A DNA stretch of 64,000 nt from Bacteroidales bacterium (GCA_015060975.1 SUXI01000003.1:1-64000); one strand, 5' to 3'. Numbered from the stretch's first letter, positions 6,986 through 17,400 are shown. Notes: a model not told the origin generated them from the letters alone. Translations and numbers: made by a program.

Positions 6986-8476
6986 TTATTTGTTTGTTTC
7001 AATCTCAGGACCTTTTTTGATGGCCTTAATCATAATGCGCATTTCAATCACAAGGAATAGGGTGAACACTGCCACGAAGATGAAGAATGTGGTCATCACA
7101 GCTTCTACGCTCACACTCGACACGGCGGCTTTAACCGGGAGCAACCCTTCGATTGTCCATGGCTGACGACCCACTTCGGCAACAATCCAACCGGCTTGTC
7201 CTGCGAAATATACCAATGGGATAGAGAGTAAACCTACCCATAGCAGCCACTTCATGTCGGTGAGGCGTTTTCTGCGTTCGGCCCACAATACAACAAACAT
7301 GAGCAATAGCAAGAAACTGCCAAGTCCCACCATCACACGGAATGCCCAATAAACGAGTCCTACGGGAGGTACAAGTTCATCGCGCGAATCGATATATCCA
7401 TAGCCGAAATAAGCTATGTTTTCTTCAAGCACTTTGCGCGCTTCGAGGGCGGCGACTGAGTCGGTGTCTTTGAGTGCGCGATATTCGCGGAAGGCGTCGA
7501 TGGCAACTTTGCCTCGTGCTATTTTCTCCTCGGCCGAGGGAATGGTATCACCTTCGGGAGTGGTGTAGCCGTCAAGAAGGTTGTTGATGCCTGGAACATA
7601 TCCGTCAACATCGTGAGTGGCGAGGATAGAGAGCATATTGGGTATTTCCACACCCGGCACTATCGAGAATGGTGCGCCTTCGCCTCCATCTTCAAGTCCT
7701 TCGGCTGCAGCAAGTTTCATAGGTTGATATTTGGCAGCATGAATACCTGAACTATCACCACTATACATCACTGCAAATGTGCCGATGATTCCCACTATGG
7801 TTGCCACTCGAATGCTTGCAAGCGCAAAGCGTGTCTCGCGTTTTTTGAGAAGATACCAACAGCTGATGCCAATCACAAAGATGGCTCCGGTCATCCAACC
7901 GCTAAATACTGAGTGGAAGAATTTGGATATCGCAACGGGATTTAGCACCAACGCCCAGAAATCGACCATTTCGTGGCGAACGGTGTCGGGGTTGAATTCC
8001 ATTCCCACAGGGTGTTGCATCCATGCATTGGCCACAAGAATCCACATGGCCGATATGGCGGCACCTATGCCGGTGAGCCATGTGGCGGTGAGGTGCACAC
8101 GTTTGCTCACCTTGTTCCACCCAAAGAACATTACGGCAAAGAATGTGGCTTCCATAAAGAATGCAAAGATTCCCTCAATGGCAAGCGGAGCACCAAATAT
8201 GTCGCCCACAAACCACGAGTAATTGCTCCAGTTGGTGCCAAACTCAAATTCCAAAATTATACCCGTAGCAATGCCAATGGCAAAATTTATGGCAAAGAGT
8301 TTCATCCAGAATTTGGCTGTCTTTTTCCAAAACTCATCGCCCTTTACTACATAGATCGTTTCCATCGAAGCCATAATAATGGCGAGCCCCAATGTGAGGG
8401 GGACAAAAATCCAATGGTAACAGGCCGTCAGTGCAAACTGCAACCTCGACCAATCTACTAACGCGGTATCGACCAT
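6986..8476 (-). CDS. cydA: Cytochrome bd ubiquinol oxidase subunit I
   Basis: The 496-residue protein has the features of CydA. His21 in CYHWIF is a haem ligand, FHSVFSGWM near residue 190 holds a second conserved His, and GRQPW near 436 is the family signature. The periplasmic Q-loop between about 240 and 345 (from SGIHAAKYQPMKL on) binds quinol. The subunit carries the haems and reduces oxygen to water without pumping protons. It is the second gene in DUF4492-cydA-cydB, 36 nt after the DUF4492 stop. Confidence 0.97.
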   Translation of the reverse strand: MVDTALVDWSRLQFALTACYHWIFVPLTLGLAIIMASMETIYVVKGDEFWKKTAKFWMKLFAINFAIGIATGIILEFEFGTNWSNYSWFVGDIFGAPLAIEGIFAFFMEATFFAVMFFGWNKVSKRVHLTATWLTGIGAAISAMWILVANAWMQHPVGMEFNPDTVRHEMVDFWALVLNPVAISKFFHSVFSGWMTGAIFVIGISCWYLLKKRETRFALASIRVATIVGIIGTFAVMYSGDSSGIHAAKYQPMKLAAAEGLEDGGEGAPFSIVPGVEIPNMLSILATHDVDGYVPGINNLLDGYTTPEGDTIPSAEEKIARGKVAIDAFREYRALKDTDSVAALEARKVLEENIAYFGYGYIDSRDELVPPVGLVYWAFRVMVGLGSFLLLLMFVVLWAERRKRLTDMKWLLWVGLLSIPLVYFAGQAGWIVAEVGRQPWTIEGLLPVKAAVSSVSVEAVMTTFFIFVAVFTLFLVIEMRIMIKAIKKGPEIETNK

Positions 8477-8512
8477 AGTTTTACAATTTAAGGTTAGTTA
8501 TATTCTTTGTTT

Positions 8513-8719
8513 TTATTTATTTGTCAGTTGATTGCCCACATGTTCAATTTTCTGTTCCTCACTCTTCCCCGATAGCACCGGCTCAAAGAAAAACCATCGC
8601 AAAACGACAAATAAGATGATGACTTTAAGCAAAATAAGCCACCACAACTGCCGTCCCCACGTCATATTCTTAAACCCGTCGGCATAGAAACGATATATCG
8701 AAACAAAAACATTCTTCAT
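8513..8719 (-). CDS. DUF4492 small membrane protein, cytochrome bd partner
   Basis: I place the start at the ATG at 8719 (MKNVFVSIYRFYADGFKNM), which gives 68 residues, the usual size for DUF4492; an ATG two codons earlier at 8725 is also possible. A longer frame up to 8812 adds an unrelated stretch. The protein has one membrane helix (LWWLILLKVIILFVVLRWFFF). DUF4492 genes sit before cydAB in many Bacteroidetes, which suggests a small accessory subunit of the oxidase, comparable in place to CydX, though homology to CydX is not shown. Confidence 0.8.
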   Translation of the reverse strand: MKNVFVSIYRFYADGFKNMTWGRQLWWLILLKVIILFVVLRWFFFEPVLSGKSEEQKIEHVGNQLTNK

Positions 8720-8881
8720 ATCCATGGCATTATCACATCGTAAAAATACACAATTTCTCACCAAAATCAAAACCCACAATGCAAAAAAAATGCTTGTTGC
8801 AAGCAATAACAAATAATTAATTGTTATATTTACGCAGCAAAAATCGAAGATGAAAAAAATAAAAATTAAAACATTAAGATT

Positions 8882-9061
8882 ATGGAAATAAAAGAAAAAG
8901 TATTGGCTACAATGAAAGCCGCCGGTGAACCCTTAAACGTAGGTAAAATCGCTGAACTTAGCGGACTCGACCGCAAAGAAGTTGACAAAGCCATGAAGCA
9001 ACTCAAAGAAGAGGGCACAATCGTCTCTCCCGTACGTTGCAAATGGGCTCCAGCTGAATAA
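8882..9061 (+). CDS. 59-residue winged-helix DNA-binding protein
   Basis: ATG at 8882 to TAA at 9059-9061. The sequence begins [20 protein letters not shown], goes on with [20 protein letters not shown], then [19 protein letters not shown]. This is a compact helix-turn-helix with a short wing, like the small Bacteroidales proteins annotated as transcriptional regulators. It reads divergently from the DUF4492-cyd operon and may share its control region. It stands alone, closed by a GC-rich hairpin. Targets are unknown. Confidence 0.8.
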   Translation: MEIKEKVLATMKAAGEPLNVGKIAELSGLDRKEVDKAMKQLKEEGTIVSPVRCKWAPAE

Positions 9062-9078
9062 CCCCTTCTCCCCACCTA

Positions 9079-9113
9079 CGAGCGGCAACCTCCCCGGCTG
9101 CCGCTCGCTGTGT
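9079..9113 (+). terminator. GC-rich hairpin after the winged-helix gene
   Basis: CGAGCGGCA (9079-9087) pairs perfectly with TGCCGCTCG (9099-9107). The tail is poor in T (CTGTGTTT), so termination is likely but not certain. Confidence 0.55.
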
Positions 9114-9489
9114 TTAATCTCGAGAATAATAAAATTACTCTTGCTCGTAGCAGCACGAATAGTCAATTCCCTTCAGTCTCAAATTTGAACTCGTGAGTGA
9201 CTCACGAGTTCAACGCCATTAGCTACCAGTTAATTTCAGTTGTACACATTTTGAATACAACTGAGGTTTTCCAATACGTAATGAGGGTTAGTTTTTTAAT
9301 AGCGTTGTCTAGGTATTCTTTATATTTATCAAACCTCCTTTTTCTTTTAGAGTCACGAAAATATGGGAAATAATCAATGTGTTTGCCTAATTTATTGTTG
9401 CGACATCAATTATATTGGCTGTAGAGTTTGCTGTATGGGAAATAATAATTAGCTTTGTTCATAATTTAATGGATATAATTTGAATTAAG
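9114..9489. other. Intergenic stretch at the edge of an accessory region
   Basis: I see no gene. It holds the perfect 29-nt palindrome at 9185-9213. GC content drops to the right, where the accessory genes begin, so a boundary may lie here. Confidence 0.4.
9185..9213. repeat. Perfect 29-nt palindrome
   Basis: The arms are TTGAACTCGTGAGT and ACTCACGAGTTCAA around one central G. It has no T-run, so it is less likely a terminator than a protein site or the trace of a mobile element end. Confidence 0.6.
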
Positions 9490-9705
9490 ATGTCGAATAA
9501 TCAACAAATAGCGATGAATAGAATCAAGGTTACACTTGTTGAACAACAGAAGACAGGCAAATGGTTGGCAGAGCAATTGGGTAAGTCAACTTGCACTGTC
9601 AGCAAATGGTGTAGCAACTCTATTCAGCCCGATTTAGCTACATTAAACAAAATTGCAAAGTTGTTGAATGTGGATGTAAGGGATCTGATAACACCATCTA
9701 AATAG
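9490..9705 (+). CDS. XRE/Cro-type helix-turn-helix regulator
   Basis: The 71-residue protein is a lone HTH_3 domain. KTGKWLAEQLGKSTCTVSKW is the helix-turn-helix, followed by the usual PDLATLNKIAKLLNVDVRDL. Such small regulators often control neighbouring mobile or defence genes. It lies 83 nt before the long helicase gene in the same direction and probably controls it. Confidence 0.85.
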   Translation: MSNNQQIAMNRIKVTLVEQQKTGKWLAEQLGKSTCTVSKWCSNSIQPDLATLNKIAKLLNVDVRDLITPSK

Positions 9706-9788
9706 ACTCAGCAGATGTTGATGCACAGACTTTAGTCTTCTTTTGAGATTAATAATGGCAAGAATCAAAACATATTCGACTTGGAACT

Positions 9789-12700
9789 ATGTTTCTTTGG
9801 GATAGAATTAAAAAATCAATAAGCGATACGGTGGATAACTCAGCTAAGCCTGTATCTCGTGATGCTTCACGCTATGCCTTTATTGATGTGGAGGTTGGCA
9901 TGAAAGATCATCGTATTCACGATATAGGTGCGCTTAGGTGGGATAGAGCCATTTTCCACTCTGCCAATAAGATAGAGTTGCTGGATTATTTGAAAGATGT
10001 GGACTTCGTGTGTGGGCATAATATTATCCACCATGATGCAAAATACCTTTTTGGGGATGTTGCCCACCAATGGATGTTGGTCGATACGCTTTATGTTTCG
10101 CCTTTGCTGTTCCCTGAAAAGCCATATCATCATCTATTGAAAGATGATAAATTGATTAGCGATCAGATAAATAATCCAGTCAATGATTGTGAAAAGGCTT
10201 ATGACCTGTTAATGGATGAAGTCGCCCGATGGAGTACATTATCGAAAGATAAAAAGAGTATCTATGCTACGCTATTGGACGGTATATCTGAATTTGAGGG
10301 TTTTCTCCAATTTGTTAATGCGAATGTGTCAGAGGCTGATGATTTGGCGAATTTGATACGCTCTACATATCAAGGAAAGATCTGTGAGAATGCAGATATC
10401 GAAAATATAATTGCTCAACACCCTTGTGAATTAGCATATTCTTTAGCGTTGATTGACACAACAGATCATAGGTCTATTACACCAGCATGGGTGCTATCTA
10501 ATTATCCCAATGTCGAAAATATTGTCAGACAATTACGACACACCAGATGTCTTCGTGGTTGTAATTATTGTAACAAAGACCTCGATATTCATTATAACTT
10601 AAAGCAGTATTTTGGGTACGACCAATTTCGTGCATACGAGGGTGAGCCACTGCAAGAGATGTCTGTGCAGGCAGCTGTTGATGGTAAATCGTTGCTTGCT
10701 ATATTCCCTACCGGTGGTGGTAAGTCGCTTACATTTCAGTTGCCGGCATTGATGGAGGGGTGTTCCGTACATGGCCTGACAGTTGTAATCTCTCCGCTAC
10801 AATCGCTTATGAAAGATCAAGTAGATAATCTCGCGGAGAGGGGTATTGCTGATGCTGTAACAATTAATGGACTTCTCGATCCGATTAGTCGTTCGCTTGC
10901 AATTCAGCGTGTTTTAGATGGCGATGCTTCGTTGCTATATATCGCTCCCGAAATGTTGCGTTCAAAGACGATCGAGAAGATTTTATTGGCACGACATGTG
11001 GTGCGCTTTGTAATAGATGAGGCTCATTGTTTTTCATCTTGGGGACAAGATTTCCGTGTTGATTATCTCTATATTGGTAAATTTATAAGTGAATATCAGA
11101 AAAAGAAAAAACTCGTCACACCAATACCGGTTTCATGTTTTACGGCTACTGCTAAACAAAAGGTGGTACAGGATATTTGCGACTATTTCAAACAGACGCT
11201 TAATATAGACCTTAAACTATTCGCATCTAATGCTTCACGAACTAATCTGCGCTACTCAGTTATTCACGCCGATACAGACGAAGATAAGTATGCAAAATTA
11301 AGATCACTAATAGCAGAATCATCGTGCCCGACTATAGTCTATGTGTCGAGAACGAAAAGAACAAAACTTCTGGCGGAGAAACTTTCGCGTGATGGATATA
11401 AGGCATTACCATTCAATGGTCGAATGGATGCCGACGAGAAGATTGCTAATCAGGACGCTTTTATGTCCGATCAGGTGCGTATTATTGTGGCCACATCTGC
11501 CTTTGGCATGGGTGTAGATAAGAAAGATGTTGGATTGGTTGTACATTATGATATTTCTGATTCGTTGGAAAACTATGTGCAGGAGGCTGGTCGAGCTGGT
11601 CGAGATCCAGAGTTGCAAGCAAGATGTTTTGTGTTGTATAGCGACACTGACTTAGACAAACACTTTATTCTGCTAAATCAGACAAAGTTGAGTATTAGTG
11701 AAATTCAGCAAGTCTGGAAAGCGGTTAAAGAGATGACAAAGCATCGTGTGCGCGCATGCTGTTCTGCATTGGAAATTGCACGTAAAGCGGGTTGGGACGA
11801 CTCGGTATCTGATATTGAGACGCGTGTCCGTACTGCTCTGGCCGCTTTGGAGCAGGCTGGTTATTTGGAGCGTGGCAATAATGTGCCCCATGTATATGCT
11901 ACAGGTATTACCGTGAAGAATGTGGATGAAGCGCGCAGGCGCATCACTGAATCTGTATTATTTGAAAGTGAGGAGGTTGAAAAGGCAGTTCGTGTTATTA
12001 AATCTCTAATATCTCAAAAGTACATTGCCAAGGCTAAGGATGATGTGGCGGAATCGCGTGTCGATTATTTGGCAGATATTCTTGGACTCAAGAAGACTGA
12101 TGTTGTTTCAGTTGTTGAACGAATGCGCCAAGAGGGAATATTGGCTGACACGAAGGATATTTCGGCTTATTTGAATGATGTGGGAGAGTCAGAGCACAGG
12201 TCTAAGCGATTGCTGGAACAATTTACAAAATTGGAACGATATATACTCAATAATATCCCCGATGATGTTCTAAGGATATCGTGCAAACAATTGAATGATA
12301 ACGCACAGAAAGAGGGTATAGCATCGGCTACAGAAAAAGATATTCGCACATTGTTATACTTCCTCACAATTAAGGGTTATACTCGTAAGAAAGAGGATGC
12401 GGCACACAATATAGAGGTCGTTCGTCAGGCAGATTTGGATTCCATTATAAAGCGATTTGAAAAACGTTTGGCTATTTGTCAATTTGCTGTGGAGTGGCTA
12501 TTCCGGCAGACATTATCTTCGGCAGGGGAGGAAGAGAAAAAGCGAGGTGTGCAGTTTTCTATTATCGAACTACTCAATGATATAAAGAAGAGTTCTAATC
12601 TTTTTGGCTCATTACAAGATGTGCAACTTGAAGATGTTGAAGAAGCATTGTTGTATCTATCTAAAATTGGGGCATTGAAATTAGAGGGAGGTTTCCTTGT

Positions 12701-14666
12701 TCTCTATAATGCTATGGATATTCGCCGCATTAAAGATAATCGTTTACGCTACAAGCAGGAGGATTATCGTATGCTAAATGAGTTCTATAAGCAGAAGATA
12801 CAGCAAGTTCATATAGTGGGTGAGTATGCTAATTTGATGGTTAAGGACTACAATGCGGCTCTACAATATGTGCAAGACTATTTCCAAATGGATTATAAGC
12901 GCTTTGTGGCAAAGTATTTCAAAGGCGAGCGTGTCCGAGAGATAGAGCGCAATGTTACACCTGGAAAATACGAACAACTCTTTGGCTCGCTTTCAGATAA
13001 GCAGATGGAGATAATTTCTGACAAGGAGTCACGATGTATTGTTGTCGCAGCTGGTCCAGGAAGTGGAAAGACGAGGGTATTGGTACATAAACTAGCATCA
13101 CTGCTTTTGCTTGAAGATGTAAAACACGAGCAATTACTGATGCTCACATTTTCGCGTGCTGCTGCTACGGAGTTCAAACAACGACTTATGGGATTGATAG
13201 GTAATGCTGCACATTTTGTAGAGATAAAGACTTTTCATTCCTATTGCTTTGATTTGCTTGGCAGAATAGGTAATCTGGATGATGCAAAAGATGTAGTGTC
13301 ACGCGCAGCACAAATGATAAATGACGGAGAGGTAGAACCAAATCGCATAGCAATGACTGTCCTCGTGATTGACGAGGCTCAGGATATGAGCGCTGATGAG
13401 TATGCGTTAGTACACGCTTTGATGACAGCAAACGAAGAGATGCGTGTAATTGCTGTTGGAGATGACGATCAAAATATTTTTGAGTTCCGTGGGTCTAATT
13501 CAAGGTATATGGCAAAGCTACTCAAAGAGTCCAATGGTCGTTTTGTCGAGATGACAGAGAATTACCGCAGCTCACAACATATAGTGAAGTGTGCCAACAA
13601 TTTTGTCGGTGCTATAAAAGATAGAATGAAGAGCCGTCCAATCATATCGATGAGTTCAGAGGCTGGAAGTGTAAATATAACTCAACATGCATCGACCTAT
13701 ATGTATCAACCCCTCGTTGATGATTTAATGAATCATCGTGGGCGTGGCACTATGTGTGTCCTCACTCAGACTAACGAAGAGGCTGTAATTATGGTGGCAC
13801 TTTTGAGAAAGTATAACCTAAAGAATAAGCTTATTCAAAGCATGGATGGTTTCCGCTTCTGGAATATGGCAGAGGTGAGATTCTTCCTAAAATGTATTGA
13901 GGCAGATACACATACTCCTCTCATTGCAGATGAAGTGTGGGAAAAGTCGAAGCAGCGGACATACTCCACCTATGCTGACTCGGCAAGTCTTTGTTATTTA
14001 CAGCAATGTATCAAGTTATTTGAAGATACTAATAAAGCAAAGTATTTGACCGATTTCAAAGAGTATATATTTGAGTCATCGGCAGAGGATTTTTGTGATT
14101 TGCAAAATGCAGATGTGGTGGTTTCAACTATACATAAGTCAAAAGGAATGGAGTTTGATGATGTGTATATGCTTATCTCCGAACCACGACAATTGACCGA
14201 TGAGGTGCTTCGCCGATATTATGTGGGTATAACTCGTGCTAAACAACGACTATTTATACATACTAATAGCTCTTTGTTTGATCAATCAAGCATTGTTCAA
14301 AAAAGGGTAGAACATACTATTTACGATATGCCTAATGAGATTGTTCTACAACTCTCACATAGAGATGTGAATTTAGGCTATTTCAAATACCGCAAGAAGG
14401 AGGTGCTTGCATTGCGTGCTGGGCAAAAACTCCGCTATGATAATGGATATCTATTTGATCTAAAAACAAATAAACCTATATGCCAATTATCACAGAAGAT
14501 AATGGGTGAACTATCCACTTGGAACGAAAAAGATTATTTTGTATCAGATGTTTCTATTCGTTTTATTGTTGCATGGCGACCTAAAGATGCTACAAAGGAG
14601 GAAAAAGAACATGCGGTATTGCTCGTAGATCTGACTCTGAATAAACATATTGGCAAAGAAAACTAG
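9789..14666 (+). CDS. Exonuclease-RecQ-UvrD fusion helicase, 1625 residues
   Basis: Three enzyme modules can be read. Residues 28-160 form a DnaQ-like exonuclease (FIDVEVG, then CGHNIIHHD and a late VNDCEKAYD). Residues 280-640 form a RecQ helicase with Walker A PTGGGKSLTFQ (about 308) and IDEAHCFSSWGQDFR (about 409). Residues 1070-1480 form a UvrD/PcrA helicase with AGPGSGKTR (about 1087), IDEAQDMSADE (about 1194), GDDDQNIFEFRGS and STIHKSKGMEF (about 1448). It would digest and unwind DNA with both helicase types. Its place in an accessory region behind an XRE regulator suggests a genome-defence or element-maintenance role; this is inference. Confidence 0.85.
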   Translation: MFLWDRIKKSISDTVDNSAKPVSRDASRYAFIDVEVGMKDHRIHDIGALRWDRAIFHSANKIELLDYLKDVDFVCGHNIIHHDAKYLFGDVAHQWMLVDTLYVSPLLFPEKPYHHLLKDDKLISDQINNPVNDCEKAYDLLMDEVARWSTLSKDKKSIYATLLDGISEFEGFLQFVNANVSEADDLANLIRSTYQGKICENADIENIIAQHPCELAYSLALIDTTDHRSITPAWVLSNYPNVENIVRQLRHTRCLRGCNYCNKDLDIHYNLKQYFGYDQFRAYEGEPLQEMSVQAAVDGKSLLAIFPTGGGKSLTFQLPALMEGCSVHGLTVVISPLQSLMKDQVDNLAERGIADAVTINGLLDPISRSLAIQRVLDGDASLLYIAPEMLRSKTIEKILLARHVVRFVIDEAHCFSSWGQDFRVDYLYIGKFISEYQKKKKLVTPIPVSCFTATAKQKVVQDICDYFKQTLNIDLKLFASNASRTNLRYSVIHADTDEDKYAKLRSLIAESSCPTIVYVSRTKRTKLLAEKLSRDGYKALPFNGRMDADEKIANQDAFMSDQVRIIVATSAFGMGVDKKDVGLVVHYDISDSLENYVQEAGRAGRDPELQARCFVLYSDTDLDKHFILLNQTKLSISEIQQVWKAVKEMTKHRVRACCSALEIARKAGWDDSVSDIETRVRTALAALEQAGYLERGNNVPHVYATGITVKNVDEARRRITESVLFESEEVEKAVRVIKSLISQKYIAKAKDDVAESRVDYLADILGLKKTDVVSVVERMRQEGILADTKDISAYLNDVGESEHRSKRLLEQFTKLERYILNNIPDDVLRISCKQLNDNAQKEGIASATEKDIRTLLYFLTIKGYTRKKEDAAHNIEVVRQADLDSIIKRFEKRLAICQFAVEWLFRQTLSSAGEEEKKRGVQFSIIELLNDIKKSSNLFGSLQDVQLEDVEEALLYLSKIGALKLEGGFLVLYNAMDIRRIKDNRLRYKQEDYRMLNEFYKQKIQQVHIVGEYANLMVKDYNAALQYVQDYFQMDYKRFVAKYFKGERVREIERNVTPGKYEQLFGSLSDKQMEIISDKESRCIVVAAGPGSGKTRVLVHKLASLLLLEDVKHEQLLMLTFSRAAATEFKQRLMGLIGNAAHFVEIKTFHSYCFDLLGRIGNLDDAKDVVSRAAQMINDGEVEPNRIAMTVLVIDEAQDMSADEYALVHALMTANEEMRVIAVGDDDQNIFEFRGSNSRYMAKLLKESNGRFVEMTENYRSSQHIVKCANNFVGAIKDRMKSRPIISMSSEAGSVNITQHASTYMYQPLVDDLMNHRGRGTMCVLTQTNEEAVIMVALLRKYNLKNKLIQSMDGFRFWNMAEVRFFLKCIEADTHTPLIADEVWEKSKQRTYSTYADSASLCYLQQCIKLFEDTNKAKYLTDFKEYIFESSAEDFCDLQNADVVVSTIHKSKGMEFDDVYMLISEPRQLTDEVLRRYYVGITRAKQRLFIHTNSSLFDQSSIVQKRVEHTIYDMPNEIVLQLSHRDVNLGYFKYRKKEVLALRAGQKLRYDNGYLFDLKTNKPICQLSQKIMGELSTWNEKDYFVSDVSIRFIVAWRPKDATKEEKEHAVLLVDLTLNKHIGKEN

Positions 14667-14772
14667 AACGCCAACTATGGATAAAGCAACGCGAGACTGT
14701 GCCAAAATTTTGGATTTTGACACAGCCTCTTTTTGTAAAGACAATTTAATGTTAAACTATTGGTGTGGTATG

Positions 14773-15145
14773 CTATCTCGAAAGTTCCTTATATACAGCT
14801 AACCCCTTAACAGTTAATAAATACTTTTGGCGGGGGTGACGCGGAGAATCAGGATAAAGCATACGAACATATCCTTCCCGCATAGCAGGAGAAAGAGAAT
14901 ATTCGATAAAATTTGGTCTATCCTTTAATCCAACGATAGCCATTATCTCCTTTACCGATAGCTGTTTCTCCGCAATAGCACTAATTAAACGCTTAACATT
15001 TTCGCTCTCTGGGATGACACTTGTCGGGGTGCTTGTCGGGGTGCTTGTTGGGGTACTTGATGGGGTACTTGCTGGGGTGGCCCCATCAAGTAATTCTTTT
15101 GCCTTGATATGAAGATGTCTGTTCATTAGAACATTCTCTTCGCCC
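14773..15145 (-). pseudogene. C-terminal remnant of a Fic-like or AlbA/ATP-binding protein
   Basis: On the minus strand the frame holds a winged-helix tail (LSVKEIMAIVGLKDRPNFIE, later QKYLLTVKGLAVYKEL) preceded by a Thr-Pro-Ser repeat (TPTSTPTSTPTS). Both features are typical of the C-terminus of Bacteroidetes Fic proteins and of AlbA_2/HATPase_c_4 proteins, which often carry TPQV-type repeats there. The frame stays open to 15267, but those 41 codons lie antisense to conserved phage primase sequence, so the real gene is cut at about 15140-15150. The catalytic part is missing. Confidence 0.6.
15009..15077. repeat. 12-bp tandem repeat encoding Thr-Pro-x-Ser
   Basis: Copies of a 12-bp unit like GGGGTGCTTGTC run in tandem about five times inside the Fic-like remnant. 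They encode the linker TPxS repeats on the minus strand. Such linkers change length easily by slippage. Confidence 0.6.
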
Positions 15146-17400
15146 ATCAAAAGATTGCGGAAAAAGCTTGTAAACATGGCATTGCTTCTATTGGGATTCA
15201 AGGCATCTACAATATCGGTAATGCAGAAACCGGACTTATCCAGGACTTGCAATACCTCGTACAGCAATGCACAATTAAAAATGTGGTTCTTCTTATGGAT
15301 AGCGATTGGGATAATCTACATCGCAATTTGCAGATTGGAGACCATGTTGATCAGCGTCCTAATCAATTTGCAAAGGCTGTCATCAAGTTCAAGCAGTACA
15401 TACAAACAATGCATAACCTTGGTGTTAGTGTTGATGTTTTTTTCGGGCATATCAACGCAAACGAAAAAGGCGATAAGGGAATTGATGATTTGTTCGTCAA
15501 TACCCTAAAAGGTCGTGAAGATGTGCTTGCTAAAGAAATTGACACCGTTATTCACACTCATGATGGTAAAGGAACATTTTTGGATATCCACAAAATTTCT
15601 TCCAAAACAGAGTTCCAAATAAAAGACTTTTGGGGGTTGAATGATCGAGACGCATTTTTTGAACGCCACAAATCACAGCTCTTGGAGTTGCCTCAATTTC
15701 GTTTTGCTAAAATTAATTATCGTATTGAGGACGGCAAACTGATTCAAGCCTCAAAGTATTCTTCCGACAGGGATTTATGGATTATAGGGAGCAACGACAA
15801 AGGTCGTAAAACAGTTGAGTTTGACTACATTGAAGCTTTACAATTCATATCAGCCAACGGATTTTATCGTATTCATACCTCTGACTTGGAAGTCGATCAA
15901 TATAAGTTTGTGAGAATCGATGATGGTGTAGTCTCTTTGTCAGGACCTACCGAAATACGTGATTTTGTTTATCACTATGCTTTACAGGCGTGTAAAGACC
16001 GTGATGTTCATTCAATGCTTGCCTCCCGGCTTGGTTCTTTGCTTGGTCCCGATAAATTGGAGCGATTGGCAAAAATTGACGATTCTTTTGATAAATTTGA
16101 ACCACACATACAGAGAATGTTCTACCGAAACGGACAACTGCAAATCACATCGAGAGGTATTGAATTTGGCGACATACTCGGTCAAGTGTGGCAAGATAAG
16201 GTTATTCGTCGTAAATTCAAACGTATTCCAATAATCGACCATATCGAGCATAATCCGGATTTCGGTTTTCTTGTTCACCCAACCGAGAACGGCATGAACT
16301 GCGAGTTCTTCAAATTTCTGCTCAATGTTTCCAACTTTTGGAACATTCCCGGATATACACCATCGGCAACTGACGAAATGGAGTATCAACAACATATAGT
16401 CAATAAAATTACATCGATTGGCTTTTTGCTTTGTGATTATAAATACTAAACAGAACTGAAAGCTATTGTTGCGATGGACGGTCAAATGGGAGAAGTCTCA
16501 CAATCAAATGGACGTACCGGTAAATCGCTTTTTGGGGTTGCTGTAAAAATGATGCTGGAGCAAACCACTATTGACGGCAAAACCTTAAAAAACGATGACG
16601 ATTACATCTATTCAAATGTAACACTACGCACTCGCAATGTATTTATTGACGACGTGCGTGTTAATTTTGACTTTGAACGGTTCTTTGCTGCCGTCACCGG
16701 CGACCTTGCCGTGAACCCCAAAACAAAGGCTCGCTTCATTATCCCTAATGAAAAATCACCTAAATTCTACATTACCACAAATCATGCTATCAATGCAAAT
16801 AACCGTTCAGCTCTTGAACGTATCACATTTATGGCTTTTAGCGATTGGTATAATGACAATCACCGCCCCATTGATGATTTTGGCCATCAGTTCTTCGCCG
16901 ATTGGGACGATGAACAATGGTGCCTGTTTGACAATTTTATGGCTGAATGTGTAATGTTTTACCTCAAATCTCTGTCAGAGGGTTGGTATCGCAACGGTCA
17001 AGGTGCTGTACCGCCGCCAATGAGAGATATTACAATGCGAACACTCAAGCAGCAAATGGGTGAAGCTTTTGTACAATGGGCTGAAATGTTTTTTGATGAA
17101 TCAGGGCATAATCTTAATGACCGAATGGGACGTAAAGCGATGTATGATGCTTGCCATAGCTCTTTCCCCGATTCTAAATTTGGCATTACTCCGTCAAACT
17201 TCCGTACAAAGCTTATTCTCTTTTGCCAATTCAAGGGTTATCATTTCAACCCGAATAAACCTAATAAAGAGGGCATTACTTTTGGCGACTGGCTCAAAGA
17301 ACACCCAGGAGAAAGTTTTATCGGAGGTGCAGACAAGTCGGGTGGTAATGAATATTTCTCTGTATTTTCAACCGAAAAGGCTAAAAACGAACCGTTTTAA
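15145..17400 (+). pseudogene. Phage primase-helicase (TOPRIM/DUF3854-like plus SF3 helicase), 5'-truncated with an in-frame TAA
   Basis: The frame is open from 15130 but conserved sequence begins near KIAEKACKHGIASIGIQG (15151 on). A TOPRIM Asp pair follows in LLMDSDWDNL. TAA at 16447-16449 splits the gene; the downstream part stays in the same frame. It has the helicase Walker A SQSNGRTGKSLF (16501-16536), a Walker B-like FIDDVRVNFDF and the ITTNHAIN sensor. The stop stands where related proteins have a coding residue (KY-stop-TELKAIVAMDGQ). The enzyme would make primers and unwind DNA at the phage origin. ATG at 16474 could yield a 308-residue helicase fragment. Confidence 0.8.

Noticed and set aside
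15146-15267. N-terminal 41 codons of the minus-strand Fic-like frame as real protein
   Set aside because: They lie antisense to conserved primase residues and show no Fic-like pattern; the gene is taken to end at the junction.
16447-16449. Recoding of TAA as an amino acid in the phage
   Set aside because: All other phage genes use TAA as a normal stop, including the structural genes, so a mutation is the simpler reading.
16012-16485. Open frame of 157 codons on the minus strand
   Set aside because: It is antisense to the primase and has no start signal or family features.
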